This document shows positions 12,205-23,958 of a DNA stretch of 64,000 nucleotides, piece by piece. The stretch comes from Sternotherus odoratus. Lineage: Eukaryota > Chordata > Testudines > Kinosternidae. Position 1 is the stretch's first letter, and every line of letters begins with the position of its first letter. Both the position numbers and the translations under genes were made by a program. The notes below the pieces were generated by a model that made no database searches, had not been told where the DNA came from, and worked only from the letters and a program-made list of their open reading frames with translations. The DNA lies in the NCBI GenBank assembly GCA_032164245.1, contig JAVMKO010000006.1:3735001-3799000 (forward strand), written 5' to 3'.

Positions 12205-13144
12205 CAGCATAAGACTAAAGAAAAGGATTTTGCTTCTGTTTGTGCGCAAACTCGCCATGGCTGGAAGTTACCCATGCCAAGAATCAGCACCAGGCCTGGG
12301 TGCCGTTTGAGTACCAGCCAAAATACACCTTCAATAGGCACCAGCCTTGGTATGGCTCTGGGCTACAGCGGTAGAATGAGCCTAAAATGCAGTTGTGTTT
12401 CTCTTGGCCGTTTTAGGGTTGGACTCCTAGGAGTGCATGTGATTTCCACAATGCAGACACCAACGGCCCTACAGGGCCCTGAGCAGGTTTGCACGGGGGT
12501 GGAAGCTGGATATTTATTTTAGTGCGCTGACTGTCCAGGTATGTGTAAACAGATCCACAGCAGCGAGTCTCAGAGCCCGGGGCTATGGGTTCTGGCTCAT
12601 GGGGCTCCTGCTAAAAATAGCCATGTAGATGATCCCTTGGCCTCTGAAACCCATCCTCAGCGGGGACATCTGCTTGGGTACTGCTAGCCCCAGAGGGTTA
12701 GCCAGAGTCTGGACAGCCAGGCTCAGACCTGCTACCACGGGATTTGTATTGATTGATTTCTTTGCAGGGTGGCCAGACACTCAGTGACTGAAGAGCAAAC
12801 CAAACTAGCTCCTGTTGAGAAATGATAGCACTCAAGATCCCCGTGTGTGGATTTAAATTGTACCGTGTGATTTTCTAGCGCCCCTGAGTCACTCAGGAGC
12901 ACAAACGCAATTGGCCGTCACTGCAACTTGTGCTCCTCAGCCACTTAGGCAATTTTGAAATTTCTACCCCGCCCCGTAAAAAGCTGTTTGGGGCTAAGAC
13001 CCACAAAGTGGGGGAAAAGGCAAGAGATTAGGCTCCCAACTCCCACCGAAAATAACTTAGCATCAGTTTCTAACCCCGTCAGGCTCTTGAAATGAACCAC
13101 ATTGGTGAAAACCCCTACAACATGCAGTATATCTATCTGATCAG

Positions 13145-13168
13145 TTTTTTTTTTTTGGGGGGGGGGGG
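13145..13168. repeat. T12-G12 homopolymer junction
   Basis: Twelve T followed directly by twelve G, about 120 bp from the donor of the exon at 13287-13483. Confidence 0.95.
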
Positions 13169-13286
13169 AACAGATGGGAAGCCTGAAATGGAAAGAAGGT
13201 AACGGTTCTTTAAAGGGTCAATATACTGTGTAAGTAAAGGTATAAATATTATGAGGAAAAGAAAAATACTGTACCTTGATTCCTAC

Positions 13287-13483
13287 CTGGGTAAAGAAGG
13301 GTTCATAGATTTCAACTCCTTTATCCGACCCTTGCAGTAATACCTCTTGGCCACGTCTCCAGCTGTACCGAACAGGTGGGTTGGAATTAGCAACACACCT
13401 GAGAAACACTGTCCTCTCATAGTAAAACTGTTCTTTTGCTTCCCCAATGCTCTGGTGAACTGTCACGATTGGGTCATCTAAAT
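13287..13483 (-). CDS. MDGA2: MDGA2 coding exon (first half of Ig2)
   Basis: This internal exon is 197 bp (phase 1 in, phase 0 out). It opens with AT completing the split Tyr codon, then reads LDDPIVTVHQ, GEAKEQFYYERTVFLRC, NSNPPVRYSWRRG and KGVEIYEPFFTQ. The acceptor is tttccag after a T-rich tract, and the donor follows CAG as gtagga. FLRC supplies the B-strand Cys and YSW the C-strand Trp of the second Ig domain. In MDGA proteins this domain helps form the neuroligin-binding surface and packs against Ig1. The residues around FYYERTVFLRC separate MDGA2 from MDGA1, which differs here in the family sequence I remember. The open frame runs on at both ends into intron, so the usable limits are the splice sites, not the ORF ends. 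Confidence 0.96.
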
Positions 13484-13677
13484 CTGGAAATGCATTTAAA
13501 AAAAAGCACAAAAACAACTCAGATAATAAAATTAGGGCTTACATAGATCCTAAGGTGTTTCCTACATACAAATAAGCAACCAAGTAAGACTGCACATCTT
13601 GCCGAAAAACAACAGGCAAGTAAGAGAATGTTTGGGATCTGTTCGGAGAACAGTTACTACTCCAAGTGTAAACTTTA

Positions 13678-13902
13678 GGCCATGTCTATGCTACCCGGAT
13701 CGGTGGGTAGTGATCGATCTATTGGGGATCGATTTATCGTGTCTAGTGCAGACACGATAAATCAATCCCTGAGCGTTCTCCCCGTCAACTCTGGAACTCC
13801 ACTGCCGGGAGGACGCCAAGGTAAGTCGACTTAAGATGCATCGACTTCAGCTACACTATTCACGTATCTTAGGTCAACCCCCTGCCTAGTGTAGATCTGG
13901 CC
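13678..13902. mobile_element. Harbinger-like MITE
   Basis: It is 225 bp and flanked by TTA (13675-13677 and 13903-13905), the target typical of PIF/Harbinger. The ends are imperfect inverted repeats: GGCCATGTCTATGCTA on the left, GGCCAGATCTACACTA on the right. Inside is a palindrome around 'tcgtgtctagtgcagacacga'. There is no coding capacity. Confidence 0.7.
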
Positions 13903-14520
13903 TTAGACCGTCAGTTCTTTGGATCGTCTTTCTGTTCTGTGCTGGTACAGCTCCTGACGCAGTGGGGTTCTTTTCCCACCACTGGGGCTCTTAGTTGTTA
14001 CCACAAGAGAAATGAATTCACATTTAACACCATGAATGGTTTTAAAGTTATGTTTCATGTAAACAATTTCATCTCTCTTCCTTTCTTAATCTCACTCAGA
14101 TAAAACACTGTTGATCAAACCCTGCAAATAATTAGTCAAGCTGTTTTAATTTGAATTGTAAGAGAAGTTTGATGTTATTTGGCGAGAATGTTTTATCTCT
14201 GCTTCTCATCGGAGAATGTGAGCGTGTTTAAAGTAATAAAATAGAACATTTTTAAGGCAGGTGTCTCTTTAGCTAGTTAGATAAACTACAAACACGAAGC
14301 TCCATCCCAGGCTTTGGACTTCCTTGACTCTCAATTAAAATACAGATTTCCTGTTCCTGAAGTATCAATGTAAGCAACCCTGGAGCTGACAACAGAATTT
14401 CTCCCTATTCCAAGTCCACACTTCACAAATTCCCCACTGCCTCTGAACATGAGAATGGAAAGTTAGCTCTTGGAGCATGACTAACTTGCCATAGGATTAA
14501 AGTATATGAAGGGTTAAATT

Positions 14521-15062
14521 AGCTCAGCTAAAGAAAATCTATTTGTGGGAAGAATAGCTCCTGCTAGCAGTTCTGGGAAGACCTTGAAAGAATGTGGCTT
14601 AATTGGAAAAACTGGACCTGAAAGGTAACTGATAACATAGGAGACAAAGTTCTTGGAAAAAAAGACCCACGTGATCAGGGATGGTTCGAAGGAGTTTGAG
14701 TAATAAAGAAAGATTGTGCATGTTGAATCAGCAGGACCCAAACCTGGCCAAACCCTGGTTTTAGCAAAGATCGTGACAATCAATACGCCATCACTTGTTT
14801 CTTGCACTCTATATACGCCATCACTTGTTTCTTGCACTCTATATAAAAACCAGGGATATTTCTGAGCTCCTGTCTGATCATACTGGAGCAAACCAGGATG
14901 AAAGCATTATCCCTGGGTTTGATTCTTTTGTGACTCTTCTGATCAATTGTTATGAATACGTTATGACATGGATGTAGGAATTGCTTACCATTTAGGTTTT
15001 TAGCAACGTTTATAGCAACTGTACAAATACTATGTGGCCTTTAGATTTTAATAAAGAAATGT
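14521..15062 (+). mobile_element. Possible retroelement flanked by 11-bp direct repeats
   Basis: AGGGTTAAATT occurs at 14510-14520 and 15063-15073. Between them are a TATAAAAA box (14842-14849), a 30-bp tandem duplication just before it (14783-14812 and 14813-14842) and a terminal AATAAAG. This layout suggests an LTR-like or retroposed unit, but the ends are not TG...CA. Confidence 0.35.
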
Positions 15063-15394
15063 AGGGTTAAATTGTGTAGTGGGAATACGCTGTCTAAACA
15101 ATGATACTGATAAGCTTCCCGGACTTGGCTATCTCCCGTCAAAGAGGGAGACAATTCCTTTGTATGCGGTGTTGTAAATATGTAATTTACTAGCATATTT
15201 GGGTAAGTTGTCTTAAAAATAATGACTACATTGAAGAAAAACATACAAATATCCCCCCTCCCAGCCACCTTTACTAACTTATGCTGCACAATTTTCCACC
15301 CACAAATAACTCAGCCTGAAATTTTCCACAGAGAGACATCTAGCTACTAAAACTTCTAACGACCAGTAGGAGGTTGCTTCTCCCAATTAACTAA

Positions 15395-15565
15395 AGTATT
15401 GAAGCATAAGCTTTCATGGGCTAATACCCACTTTGTTGGATGCAAGCCGAAGTGGGTATTAGCCCATGAAAGCTTATGCTTCAATTCTTTAGTTAGTCTT
15501 TACGGTGCCACAGGACTCTTTGTCACTTCTGCAATTCCAGACTAACACGTCTCTCTTATTCTCCC
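15395..15565. mobile_element. Penelope-like 3' ends in head-to-head inverted pair
   Basis: A minus-oriented terminus (about 15395-15443) abuts a plus-oriented one (about 15444-15560). Both contain 'agcttatgcttcaa' and 'gtgggtattagcccatgaaa'; the sense arm continues through 'ggtgccacaggactc' to 'ccagactaacacg'. No coding sequence is present, so only the terminus and its inverted twin were inserted or kept. Confidence 0.8.
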
Positions 15566-15624
15566 AATTAGGCACTTAGGTTTCCAAAAGGCTAGGTGTA
15601 GACAGGTAAATCTAGTAAAGAAAG

Positions 15625-15960
15625 CGAGGAATACTTGTAACACCTTAGAGACTAACTAGTTTATTTCAGCATAAGCTTTTGTGGGCTATAGCTCACTTCA
15701 TCGGATGCATAGAATGGAACAGAAGTAAGATGCATTTATACACACAGAAAGAAAGAAAAAATATTGTACATTAGCATACCAATTCTAAGAGGGCTGTTAA
15801 ATGTAGATGGGCCATTATCAGCAGGAGAAAAAAATACCTTTTGAAATGGATTTCTGTGTCAGGTAAATTAACTCAGGAAATGCAATCAATTACTGTAAGG
15901 AGAGAACCATTCACAAGTCCTATTTAGCCCCTGGTTAATTGTATCTATTCTTGAACCTGA
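15625..15960 (-). mobile_element. Penelope-like 3' region, subfamily A, antisense
   Basis: Its reverse complement matches 54890-55170 closely: 'attgcatttcctgagtt', 'ctgataatggcccatctaca', 'tttaacagccctcttagaat', 'tggtatgctaatgtacaata', then the hammerhead-like module (15669-15708) and 'aactagttagtctctaaggt'. This is the untranslated tail of the PLE copy whose coding part is at 53922-54904, inserted in the opposite orientation about 39 kb away. Confidence 0.85.
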
Positions 15961-16149
15961 GGTAAATCTAGGTGTGCTCCCAATCTGCATGTACATTTAC
16001 TGTAGCTGTGTACTCATGTGGGGTGACTGCATACCCAACAGTGCCTGCTTATTCACATGCACCTATAATCACTCAATTGGCAAGCACAGTGATTGCTTGT
16101 GTGCCGAATTAACACATTTATTGGTTAGAAACATGGGTAGAAGCCCATA

Positions 16150-16173
16150 AACACACACACACACACACACACA
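16150..16173. repeat. (AC)12 microsatellite
   Basis: Uninterrupted AC repeat. Confidence 0.97.
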
Positions 16174-16224
16174 AATTCTAGGATGTGCAGGCTTTCTTCA
16201 GTTAATTCTGATTTTACCCACTCA

Positions 16225-16492
16225 TGCACAAATTACAACCCCAGTCCTGCAAAGGCTTATGCACCTGAGTAACTTTGCAAAAGGGAGAAATCACATTGTT
16301 TCAGTGGGACCGCTCCAGGCCCCAATTCAGAATGGTGCTTAAACATGTGTCTAACTTTCATTGTGTTCCGTGTCCTATTGATGTCATTGGGAATATACTC
16401 ACGTGCTTGAAGCTAGGCATATACTCCAGTACTTTTCAGGAGATCCAGGAGAACACAATTGCTTAATTGCCTGTTTGCAGGATCAGGGCCAA
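16225..16492. repeat. Imperfect palindromic reptile repeat
   Basis: The left part 'cagtcctgcaaaggcttatg' and the right part 'tgtttgcaggatcagggcc' are roughly inverted, with 'tcattgggaatatactcacg' in the middle. The same wording appears, shorter, at 57290-57410, which suggests a MITE-type family. Confidence 0.4.
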
Positions 16493-17021
16493 TTGGTGCT
16501 AAAAAAACAGACAGCTGCCTTATATATGTAAGCTGCTCTTTAAAGGTGTGCATCTCTATTTGAGTAGTAAGACCACTGGCTACATGCACATCTAGCCGAG
16601 TAATACATATAATTATTCTTGGTAACCGTGCATGGATTTTAGATAAATGTTACCTTAGTTCTGCCCTGCAAAATATTGAAACAAATCACAGAAACAAATT
16701 ATGAAACAGTTGTTTCAAATTAGGATGGCTTTTTATAATGAGATTTTGTTTTCCTTTCAAAGGTTATTTTATAATAGAGTAACATTTGCAAAGGAAGAAG
16801 AGAGCAGAAATTTTATGTCTTCCATTCATTCCATGGCAGATAAAGGGCAGTAAATAGTTTGCTTCAACTTCAAGGCCAAAACATCCAACAAAATGCAGAA
16901 CAGTAGTGGCTTTCTAGAGTCTTTGCTGATCAACAATACTATAAACACAATACATCATAATGGCAGAGTGGAAATTTGAAACGTGTCCTCTCACGGAACT
17001 TTTTCTCGTTTATTATTTCGA

Positions 17022-17300
17022 GGTCAGATGGCCTAGTGGTTAAGGTACTGTGGATTCAATTCAGAGCTCTGCCACAGACCTGCGATATGAGCTTGGGCAA
17101 GTTACCTAACCTCACTGTACTTCTGATGTCTACCTGTAAAACAGCAGTGAGGATAACACTTCCTTCATCTGTCGCCTAGGAAGACTGTCAATTCTTTTGG
17201 GCAGATGCTCTCTTTTCATGCATGTTTGTATATGCCTAGCACCATGAGGCCTAAAATAAGGATCATCTTGAATCTTAAAGAAGTCAAAGCTCAGGATTAC
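17022..17300 (+). mobile_element. tRNA-derived SINE (MIR/Cry-like)
   Basis: It has a pol III A box TGGCCTAGTGG (17029-17039) and a B-box-like GGATTCAATTC (17052-17062). These are followed by 'gagctctgccacagacct', 'ttgggcaagttacctaacct' and a tail 'tatgcctagcaccatgaggc'. The core resembles MIR/CORE-SINEs, and the tail is the one seen in turtle SINEs. Confidence 0.75.
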
Positions 17301-17851
17301 AACAGAGGGCAAGATCCCCGCCACACCATTTTCATTATGTCCAATTAATAGAAAATTGTCACCACAGAAAATGACTGATTGAGTCACTGGCTGTAGAAAA
17401 TCTCTCCAGTGGCATGACAGCAAAAGAAGCAGCACGAATAGAAAAGACAAACTAATGCTGTGCCATTTTGCACAATAGTTAGGAGCTTTCATTGAGCATT
17501 CAGCTGCATGCTCCATTAGCGTGCCAGGTTAGAGAAACGTTCTATTGGATTATTCTGTAAAAGGCATTTTGCTCAGGCAATATAAAAAAGTTACAAACAT
17601 AATATAAAACATATTTTGAAACGCTACCAGGCACTTGCTACAGGCTGTAACTACTCAGGAATGGCAACTGACAAATTAGTTTCACTCAAGAAGGCCATTT
17701 TAAAGCGATCCGATCAAAATGCCATTCATATACTGTTGTCAAGGCTCTCCTGGAATTCGGATTTCAGTGCATGGCTGAGTCACCATCCATTTGTATTCAA
17801 AATCCCAAATGAACTTCTTTTTGTAATTGCTTAAAACTGTATGTGTGTGGG

Positions 17852-17870
17852 TTTTTTTTTTTTTTTTTTT
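17852..17870. repeat. Poly-T run
   Basis: About 19 consecutive T following a short GT stretch. Confidence 0.95.
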
Positions 17871-18822
17871 GTCCAACAGCACGTGAAGGCGCAAGCTGTT
17901 CAACAGTCTGGGCTTGAAGCTATTGACTTTAGTTCCTACAAGGCAATTAAGGAGCAGAGGGTAAATGCAGAAGAAAATCTCAGGGGCATCTAGCACAATA
18001 GAAACAGATTCAGCACAAGGTGTATGTTCCTGCCTTTGCTTTGCAATAAGACTTGCATTTTTTAATCATCTCATTATGAAGCGTAAGCTGGTTAATCGGT
18101 TATTAAATGAACCTGAAGTCATGGGGTGTTGTGTTACGTTAGAAGTCTGTTAATCCCCCCAAATCATCACCGAATTATGATTTGCACTGAGATTTACGGT
18201 GCCATTAGGTCCAATTTTTTCTTTGGATTGAGCTTTAAACTTGAATTGAACCAAATGACAGTGAAATCCCAGCTAGCAAACATGCTAAACACTGTATGGG
18301 AAATATTCCCTCCCGAAAGCCTTAAACACTTGCACAAGCAGAAATGTAAGCAATGACTGTTTGAAACAAAACTGGAACAAACATGTCCTGACCCGCAAGG
18401 CAATGAGGCGAGCTGGCGGAATGGGAATCAGCATTGTACAATGATGCACATTGCTAATGTCCAACGTTTAGAAACGCTTGGAGGAATGTTATCGATTATA
18501 GACCCAGCGTGGCAGCATAATGTACCAGGAGTCAGAACCCTGAGCCCACACACAATCCTACAGCTTCAATCGGGAACCAGCCCCCTCCCCCCCCGCGAGA
18601 CAAGTGCAAGATCGCACAGCCTGCATTTGATCCGTGATTTTCCTTCAGCGTGTACGACAACAAATTGGTTGGTGGTGTTTTTGCGGGTGGTGGTGGTTTT
18701 GAATAGACTGCGATTGTCCTGAGTTCTTCAAAGAGAACCAGCCTTGGAAAAGAGAAAAGGCACGTTTAAGACTGATCTGTAGAACCGATTGAAATTGATT
18801 CCTAGCAGAGATGACCCCTGGC

Positions 18823-18842
18823 GGGGGGGGGGGGGGGGGGGG
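18823..18842. repeat. Poly-G run
   Basis: About 20 G in a row followed by a purine-rich stretch; a potential G-quadruplex and an assembly-risk site. Confidence 0.95.
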
Positions 18843-19539
18843 TGGAAGGGAGAAGAGAAAGAGGGGGAAGGCAGCCAGCTTCAGCAGTGTTACTGAGCAT
18901 GCTCAGTTCCTGGGAGCAGCCAAGCAGCAAATTGAGAGAGGGCAGCATGTGACTCCGCATGTCACTGCCCTGTTAGTCACCTCTGCTTCATAGGGTCATA
19001 ATATACGGAAGGTGGGCAAAGAGCCCTACAACAGACCGGGGTTGCTGAACACATATTGTAAAAAAGGCTTGCAACCATTTCTTTTTTAAAAATGGGGGTT
19101 CTAGCAGCGCTTGGTTTTCATCAAGGCTCCAGACTTCTGCAGGGACACAGTCCCGGTGTCAATCCTGTATTATTCTGTATCATATTGAATTAGTCAAACA
19201 TAAGAGGCCAATGAAACGTCTTTGAGACACACAATCAATAGACTATGTCATCGAATACACCAAATGTATAGGCTTGGGCAAGCTAGTGACTTGCTCTAAT
19301 GGCAAATGAAGAGCTCTGTTCCTGTACTAACTTCCAGGCTTGATTTGAATGCAAGTACTGAATTACTGAAAACAATTGGACAAACATGTGGATGAAAATT
19401 AGGAGTTCTTTACAATGAGTTTATTACATGGCCAAACCCAACTATTCCAAGGTACAGAAAGACCACTAGTTTGGTTAACAGCCCAACCAAGTTCTGGGGG
19501 CAAAGCTAAGGCTGCAAGTGGAAATAAATAAATAAAGCA

Positions 19540-21350
19540 ATATGTAACACACGGTAAAAAAGTGGAAACAGATATAACTTCTAATTTATATTGAATGATA
19601 AAGTGCTAAAAGCTGACACGGGAAAATAAAGACATCGGGGAAAATAATCCAGCCTTGGAAGGGCTAAGGACGATAAGGAGCTTTTAAGTATCTTGAGAAC
19701 AAAAAGAAGTCCTAGCAATGGTTTAGGCCCATCACTAGAAGGAGGTGGTAAAACTGTAAATAATGATACAGAAAATGTTCAATACATGTTTTTGCTCTGA
19801 AATTGGAAATAAGCAGGATCGATGTACTCATATCACATGAAGATGATGAAGTACTTTCCTATCCATTAGTGATTACAGAAGTAGTTAAACAATATTTCCT
19901 ATGGTTAAAATTTTTTATCTAGTCAGGCTTGGATAATCTGCATCCAAGAGTCCTAAAAGAGCTGCCAAAAGAGATTTCTTGCCCATTCGTTTTTAATAAC
20001 GGTCTGAGTACTGGACGAGCATTAATGTCATGCCAATATTCAAAAAGACCTGAGTAACTATGGCCTGGTTTTCCTGACATCCGTCCCAAGCAAAACAAAA
20101 GAAAAAGCTGATATGGACGTTAACGGATGAAGAATTAAAGGCTAGAAATATAATTTGTACCAGTCCACATGGTTTTATGTAAAATAGGTCTTGTCAAATT
20201 ATTTAATTCTTTGATGAGATTACAAATTTGGTTGATAAAGATAATTGCAAAGATGCAACTCACAGACTTTTTAAAGGCATTTGACTTAGTACTGCATGAC
20301 ATTCCAATGAGCAAATTAGCACCATATAATATAAAGTGCACATTAAATTGATGAAGAACGGTATAACTGCCAGATCTCAAACATAGCTGTCAGTGGGTAA
20401 CCATCACCAACTGCAGGTATTTCTAGAGGGATTCTGTAGGAATTTGTATCAGGCCCGTTGTTAGTTAACATTTTCATCAATGATCTGCAAGTAACTATAA
20501 AATTGCTGCCGATAAAATGTGCACAAAAATCGGGGTAGTAGTAAATAACAAAGAGAACAAGGCAATCACAAAGAGTGATCTGGGCTACTTAGTAAGCTGG
20601 GCCCATCCAAACAAATGCATTTTAATATAGCCAAAAGCAAAATTATAGCATCTCTGAACAAGGAATGCATGTCAGACCTGCAGAAGCGGGGACAGTACCC
20701 TGCAAAGCAGTTACTCTGAAAAAGATTTAATGGTCACAGTGGACAAACACCTCAACATGCGCTCCCAGTGCAATGTTGTGGCAAAAATCAGAACCAGCTT
20801 AAATCAAGGGAAGAAGCTAGTTGTAATATGAAGGTGATTTTACATTTGTATATGGGACTGGTGAGGCCAGTACAGAAATACAATGCCCATTTTTAAAAGG
20901 ATGTTGGAGAGGGTGCAGGAAAGAGCCATAAAAATGATTCAAGGGTTGGAGAAAGTGCCCCAAAGTGAGAGACTTAAAGCGCACCAGCTGTTTAGCGTCT
21001 CAAAAAGAAGATTGCAAAGTGATTGATGGCAGTGTATGGGAACCTACATGGGAGAAAATACTCGGCACAAAGGGCTCTTCAATCTAGCTGAGAAACGAAT
21101 AACAAGAAACAGTAGCTGGAAGCTGAGGTCAGGCCAATTCAGCTGAGAACGGTGGCAGGCTTCTTTTACAGCGAGGATAATGACTAATCTGGGAACAAAC
21201 TGCTGATGGAAGTGCTGGATTCTTCAGATCCAGACTGGCTGCCTTTCTGGAAGATCTACTTTAGCCAAACACAAGTTACTGGGCTCAAGACAGAGATTAT
21301 CGGGTGTAAATTAATTATAACCATTGGTGGATCTAATGGCCTTAAAATCC
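19540..21350 (+). mobile_element. Old CR1 LINE, sense, ORF2 remnants
   Basis: Recognisable pieces are 'gataatctgcatccaagagt' (the NLHPRVLKEL motif), 'LTDFLKAFDLVLHDIPM' (RT motif with FKAFD), 'agggattctgtaggaatttg', 'attttcatcaatgatctgca' (FINDL), and the tail 'ggagagggtgcaggaaagag' to 'ggtggatctaatggccttaa'. Many frameshifts and stops make it long dead. Confidence 0.82.
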
Positions 21351-21674
21351 ATAAAACTAAAAAACATTATTTAAAAAAATACACAATTCATTAGGGGATT
21401 TCATACGGTGTATATTACGGCACTTGTGTTTGAAATAAAGACTTTGAACTCTTTAAACTCTCATTTCACCCAACTTACATTATAATATATCTGAGCCTCA
21501 GTCTTCTTCGGTCTCCCAAGCCTCAGCCTTGTCTTTATTAATCACTCTGATTACCAGAGGCTACTCCCAAATGAGGACCATAGGAAGCAGGAGTTAAACC
21601 TGTCCTTACATCACTATCATTTAAAAGGAGCAGGCTGAGGTAACATAGCTAGCAGCCTGGACAGTTTTGACGCG

Positions 21675-22263
21675 TGTGGGGGTAAAATGTATATTTCTAG
21701 GCTGGTTTTTGGGTTTAGCTATTACAGGCCTTAACAACCTGACTCGAAGATCTTTGCCCTGTCTGTTTCTTGTCTTTTCACCCATTCCCTTGTTGTTTCC
21801 AGGAGAGAATGTGCACAGTAGAGTGTTTTAGTTGAAGGCCAGATAAATATACATGCTGATTAGCAAAAGCCACCCTGTCTCACAAAATAAAATGTTACTT
21901 TACAGAGCCTCAACATCCTTGCATAGAGATAGATATAGAATGTATAAACAAGGCCATAAGTGAGGGGCCTTTTGGTCATGTGTGAAAAGTGCCTGAAAGA
22001 TGCCTGATATGCACGTGAACAGTTTGAATTGTAAAATGATTGGATATAGATAAAGATTGCTAGCCCCTGATAGGTTAAGACCCCTTCCTGTATTACAATT
22101 CTATGTATTGTGTTTTCTGATGAAAGGCCACCATGATGCCTTTGTATTTTGCTTTTGTATTTTGTAGTTCCTTGCGAATTACCCATGCATGCTCTCGAAT
22201 AAAGTGTGTTTACAGATACAAGCGACCACCAGCTTTATTCTTTTGAGGGAAGTCACCCCGACA
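21675..22263 (+). mobile_element. Solo LTR with poly-A signal
   Basis: It begins TGTGGGGGTAAAATG, ends CACCCCGACA, and is flanked by the 4-bp duplication CGCG (21671-21674 and 22264-22267). AATAAA at 22198-22203 lies about 60 bp before the end, as expected for the R/U5 boundary. A 4-bp target site and these tips suggest a gammaretrovirus-like (ERV1) LTR. No internal genes remain. Confidence 0.78.
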
Positions 22264-23744
22264 CGCGGTATGACCTCAAAACAAGAGGTGTGAAAATCAG
22301 GTACATTACCACATCAGCCTTATGTACCTTAGAGTGCTAAAATCCCCAATCTCATCAAACATTGTTTCTCATTGTGTTATGTAGAGATCCTTAAAACGAA
22401 TATTAATGAGGAACCCTGTAACAATCAATCCTGACATTCTTTCTATTTTCCACTGTATCTCTACTGTAACACCACAACACATTACATTTAAAGGGATAAA
22501 GTATTTACCTTTTTTCCTCCATCTACCCCGTCCCCATCCCCCAAACCAGACGGTTAAATGATGTAAATGACCAAACTGGAAAACTTTGTAGACAAAAATG
22601 ATCTATTCCAAGGAATAATGCACATAGTCTTTGATAATCTGTAAATGAGAAGTTATTAGCTGCATAATTCAACAACTAATTAATGTGTCCTCTCTTGCGC
22701 TCAAAGAGCAGGAAAACATAACTTTGTTGCCTGAACAGGCCCTATCGTATTGGGTAAACATACACAATAGGCTTAAGATTTTCTAATTCTAGTTTTTGTT
22801 TCCCTCCCCACCCTATCCCCAAATCAATGATTTCAGTAAAAATCTTCCAGAGGCAGTTCGGATCAGTATTATATTCAGGAAGTATCTCGAGCATTGCTCA
22901 CTCATGTACATCCCTTGCAACACTTAATCTGTTGCTTCCATACACCAACTGGGACTACCGCTTTATAAAACCATCTAGCCACATATAAACCGTTCCCGAA
23001 AGACTGCACCAGAGTAACAGATAGTTCAGTCTGCTTCTCTGTATGCTCATCTCTTCTGAAATTCATACGACTTTCCCACATTCAGGCTCTTTACCCGTCA
23101 AATACATCAATGCACAACGGCCTCGCACTGTCTGGCAATCACAATTCCTACATCAGAACATCATTCCTCCCTACTTTGAGTCCAGAGAATGGAAAGGGAA
23201 TTTGGAAGTGACGAGAGGGGAAGGAAAGACCTGAACTAGATGGAAGCAAGGTTGAGTTTACGATGAGAAAACAAGGGCTCCATTAAGAGAAAAGACCGCC
23301 TTTGGCAGCAGATGAAGGTTACAAGTCAGAAGAATAGAGCTAAAGAGAACAAATAAAATAAAATAAACCAGTTCAGAAAATAGCCTTTTGGGGCCCAATC
23401 CTTCTCAGAATGAAGACAATAGGACTTCTGCCCTGGACAACAAGCAGAGCTGGAATAGGCCAATTGTAGGAAAAGGCCCAACTCCAATGAAGTCAATGGA
23501 ACCAATTTAGGATTTCACCTGGAGAGTTGGAATTCTACAGACAACAGAAAAGCAAGGGAAAAAATAGACCTCTGGGTATGATAAAACTCAGTGGACATTA
23601 TATTTCTTTAGGGCAAAAGCCATAACTTCCACAGGCAAGCAAGGCACTCGGATACTATGGCGATTGAGTGAGGTAAAACAACCTAAATAGAATACAAAAG
23701 TTACAACTTCTTGCCCCAGATTTTCAGAGGCGACAAATGATTTT

Positions 23745-23958
23745 AGAGGTAACAAAGTCCTGTGGCACCTTAAAGACTAACTATAAAGTTTTGAAGCATA
23801 AGCTTTCGTGGGCTAATACCCACTTCGTTGCATCCGACGAAGTGGGTATTAGCCCACGAAAGCTTATGCTTCAAAACTTTATAGTTAGTCTTTAAGGTGC
23901 CACAGGACTTTGTTACCTCTGCTATTCCAGACTAACACGGCTACCTCTCTGATTCTTG
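23745..23958. mobile_element. Penelope-like termini forming an almost perfect 80-bp hairpin
   Basis: The arms 23748-23829 and 23830-23913 are nearly identical inverted copies running from 'gcatccgacgaagtggg' to 'ccacaggactttgttacct'. The plus arm continues alone to 'gctacctctctgattcttga'. The low divergence between the arms suggests a recent insertion or gene conversion. Transcribed as part of the MDGA2 pre-mRNA, it would fold into a long stem. Confidence 0.88.
23830..23869 (+). ncRNA. Hammerhead-ribozyme-like module (consensus copy)
   Basis: The order is GCAU, CCGACGA, A, GUGGGU, AUU, AGCCCAC, GAA, AGCU, U, AUGC. GCAU pairs with AUGC as stem I and GUGGG with CCCAC as stem II. GAA gives G12-A13-A14, and AGCU is self-complementary, so stem III could form between two copies; U17 would precede cleavage. 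Two deviations from a textbook hammerhead are an extra A before stem II and C in place of U4. Hammerhead motifs with very short stem III are known from PLE termini. Activity here is unproven. Confidence 0.5.

Noticed and set aside
11862..12522. Several overlapping frames of 64-127 codons
   Set aside because: They fall in or across the end of the solo LTR, lack homology, and conflict with each other.
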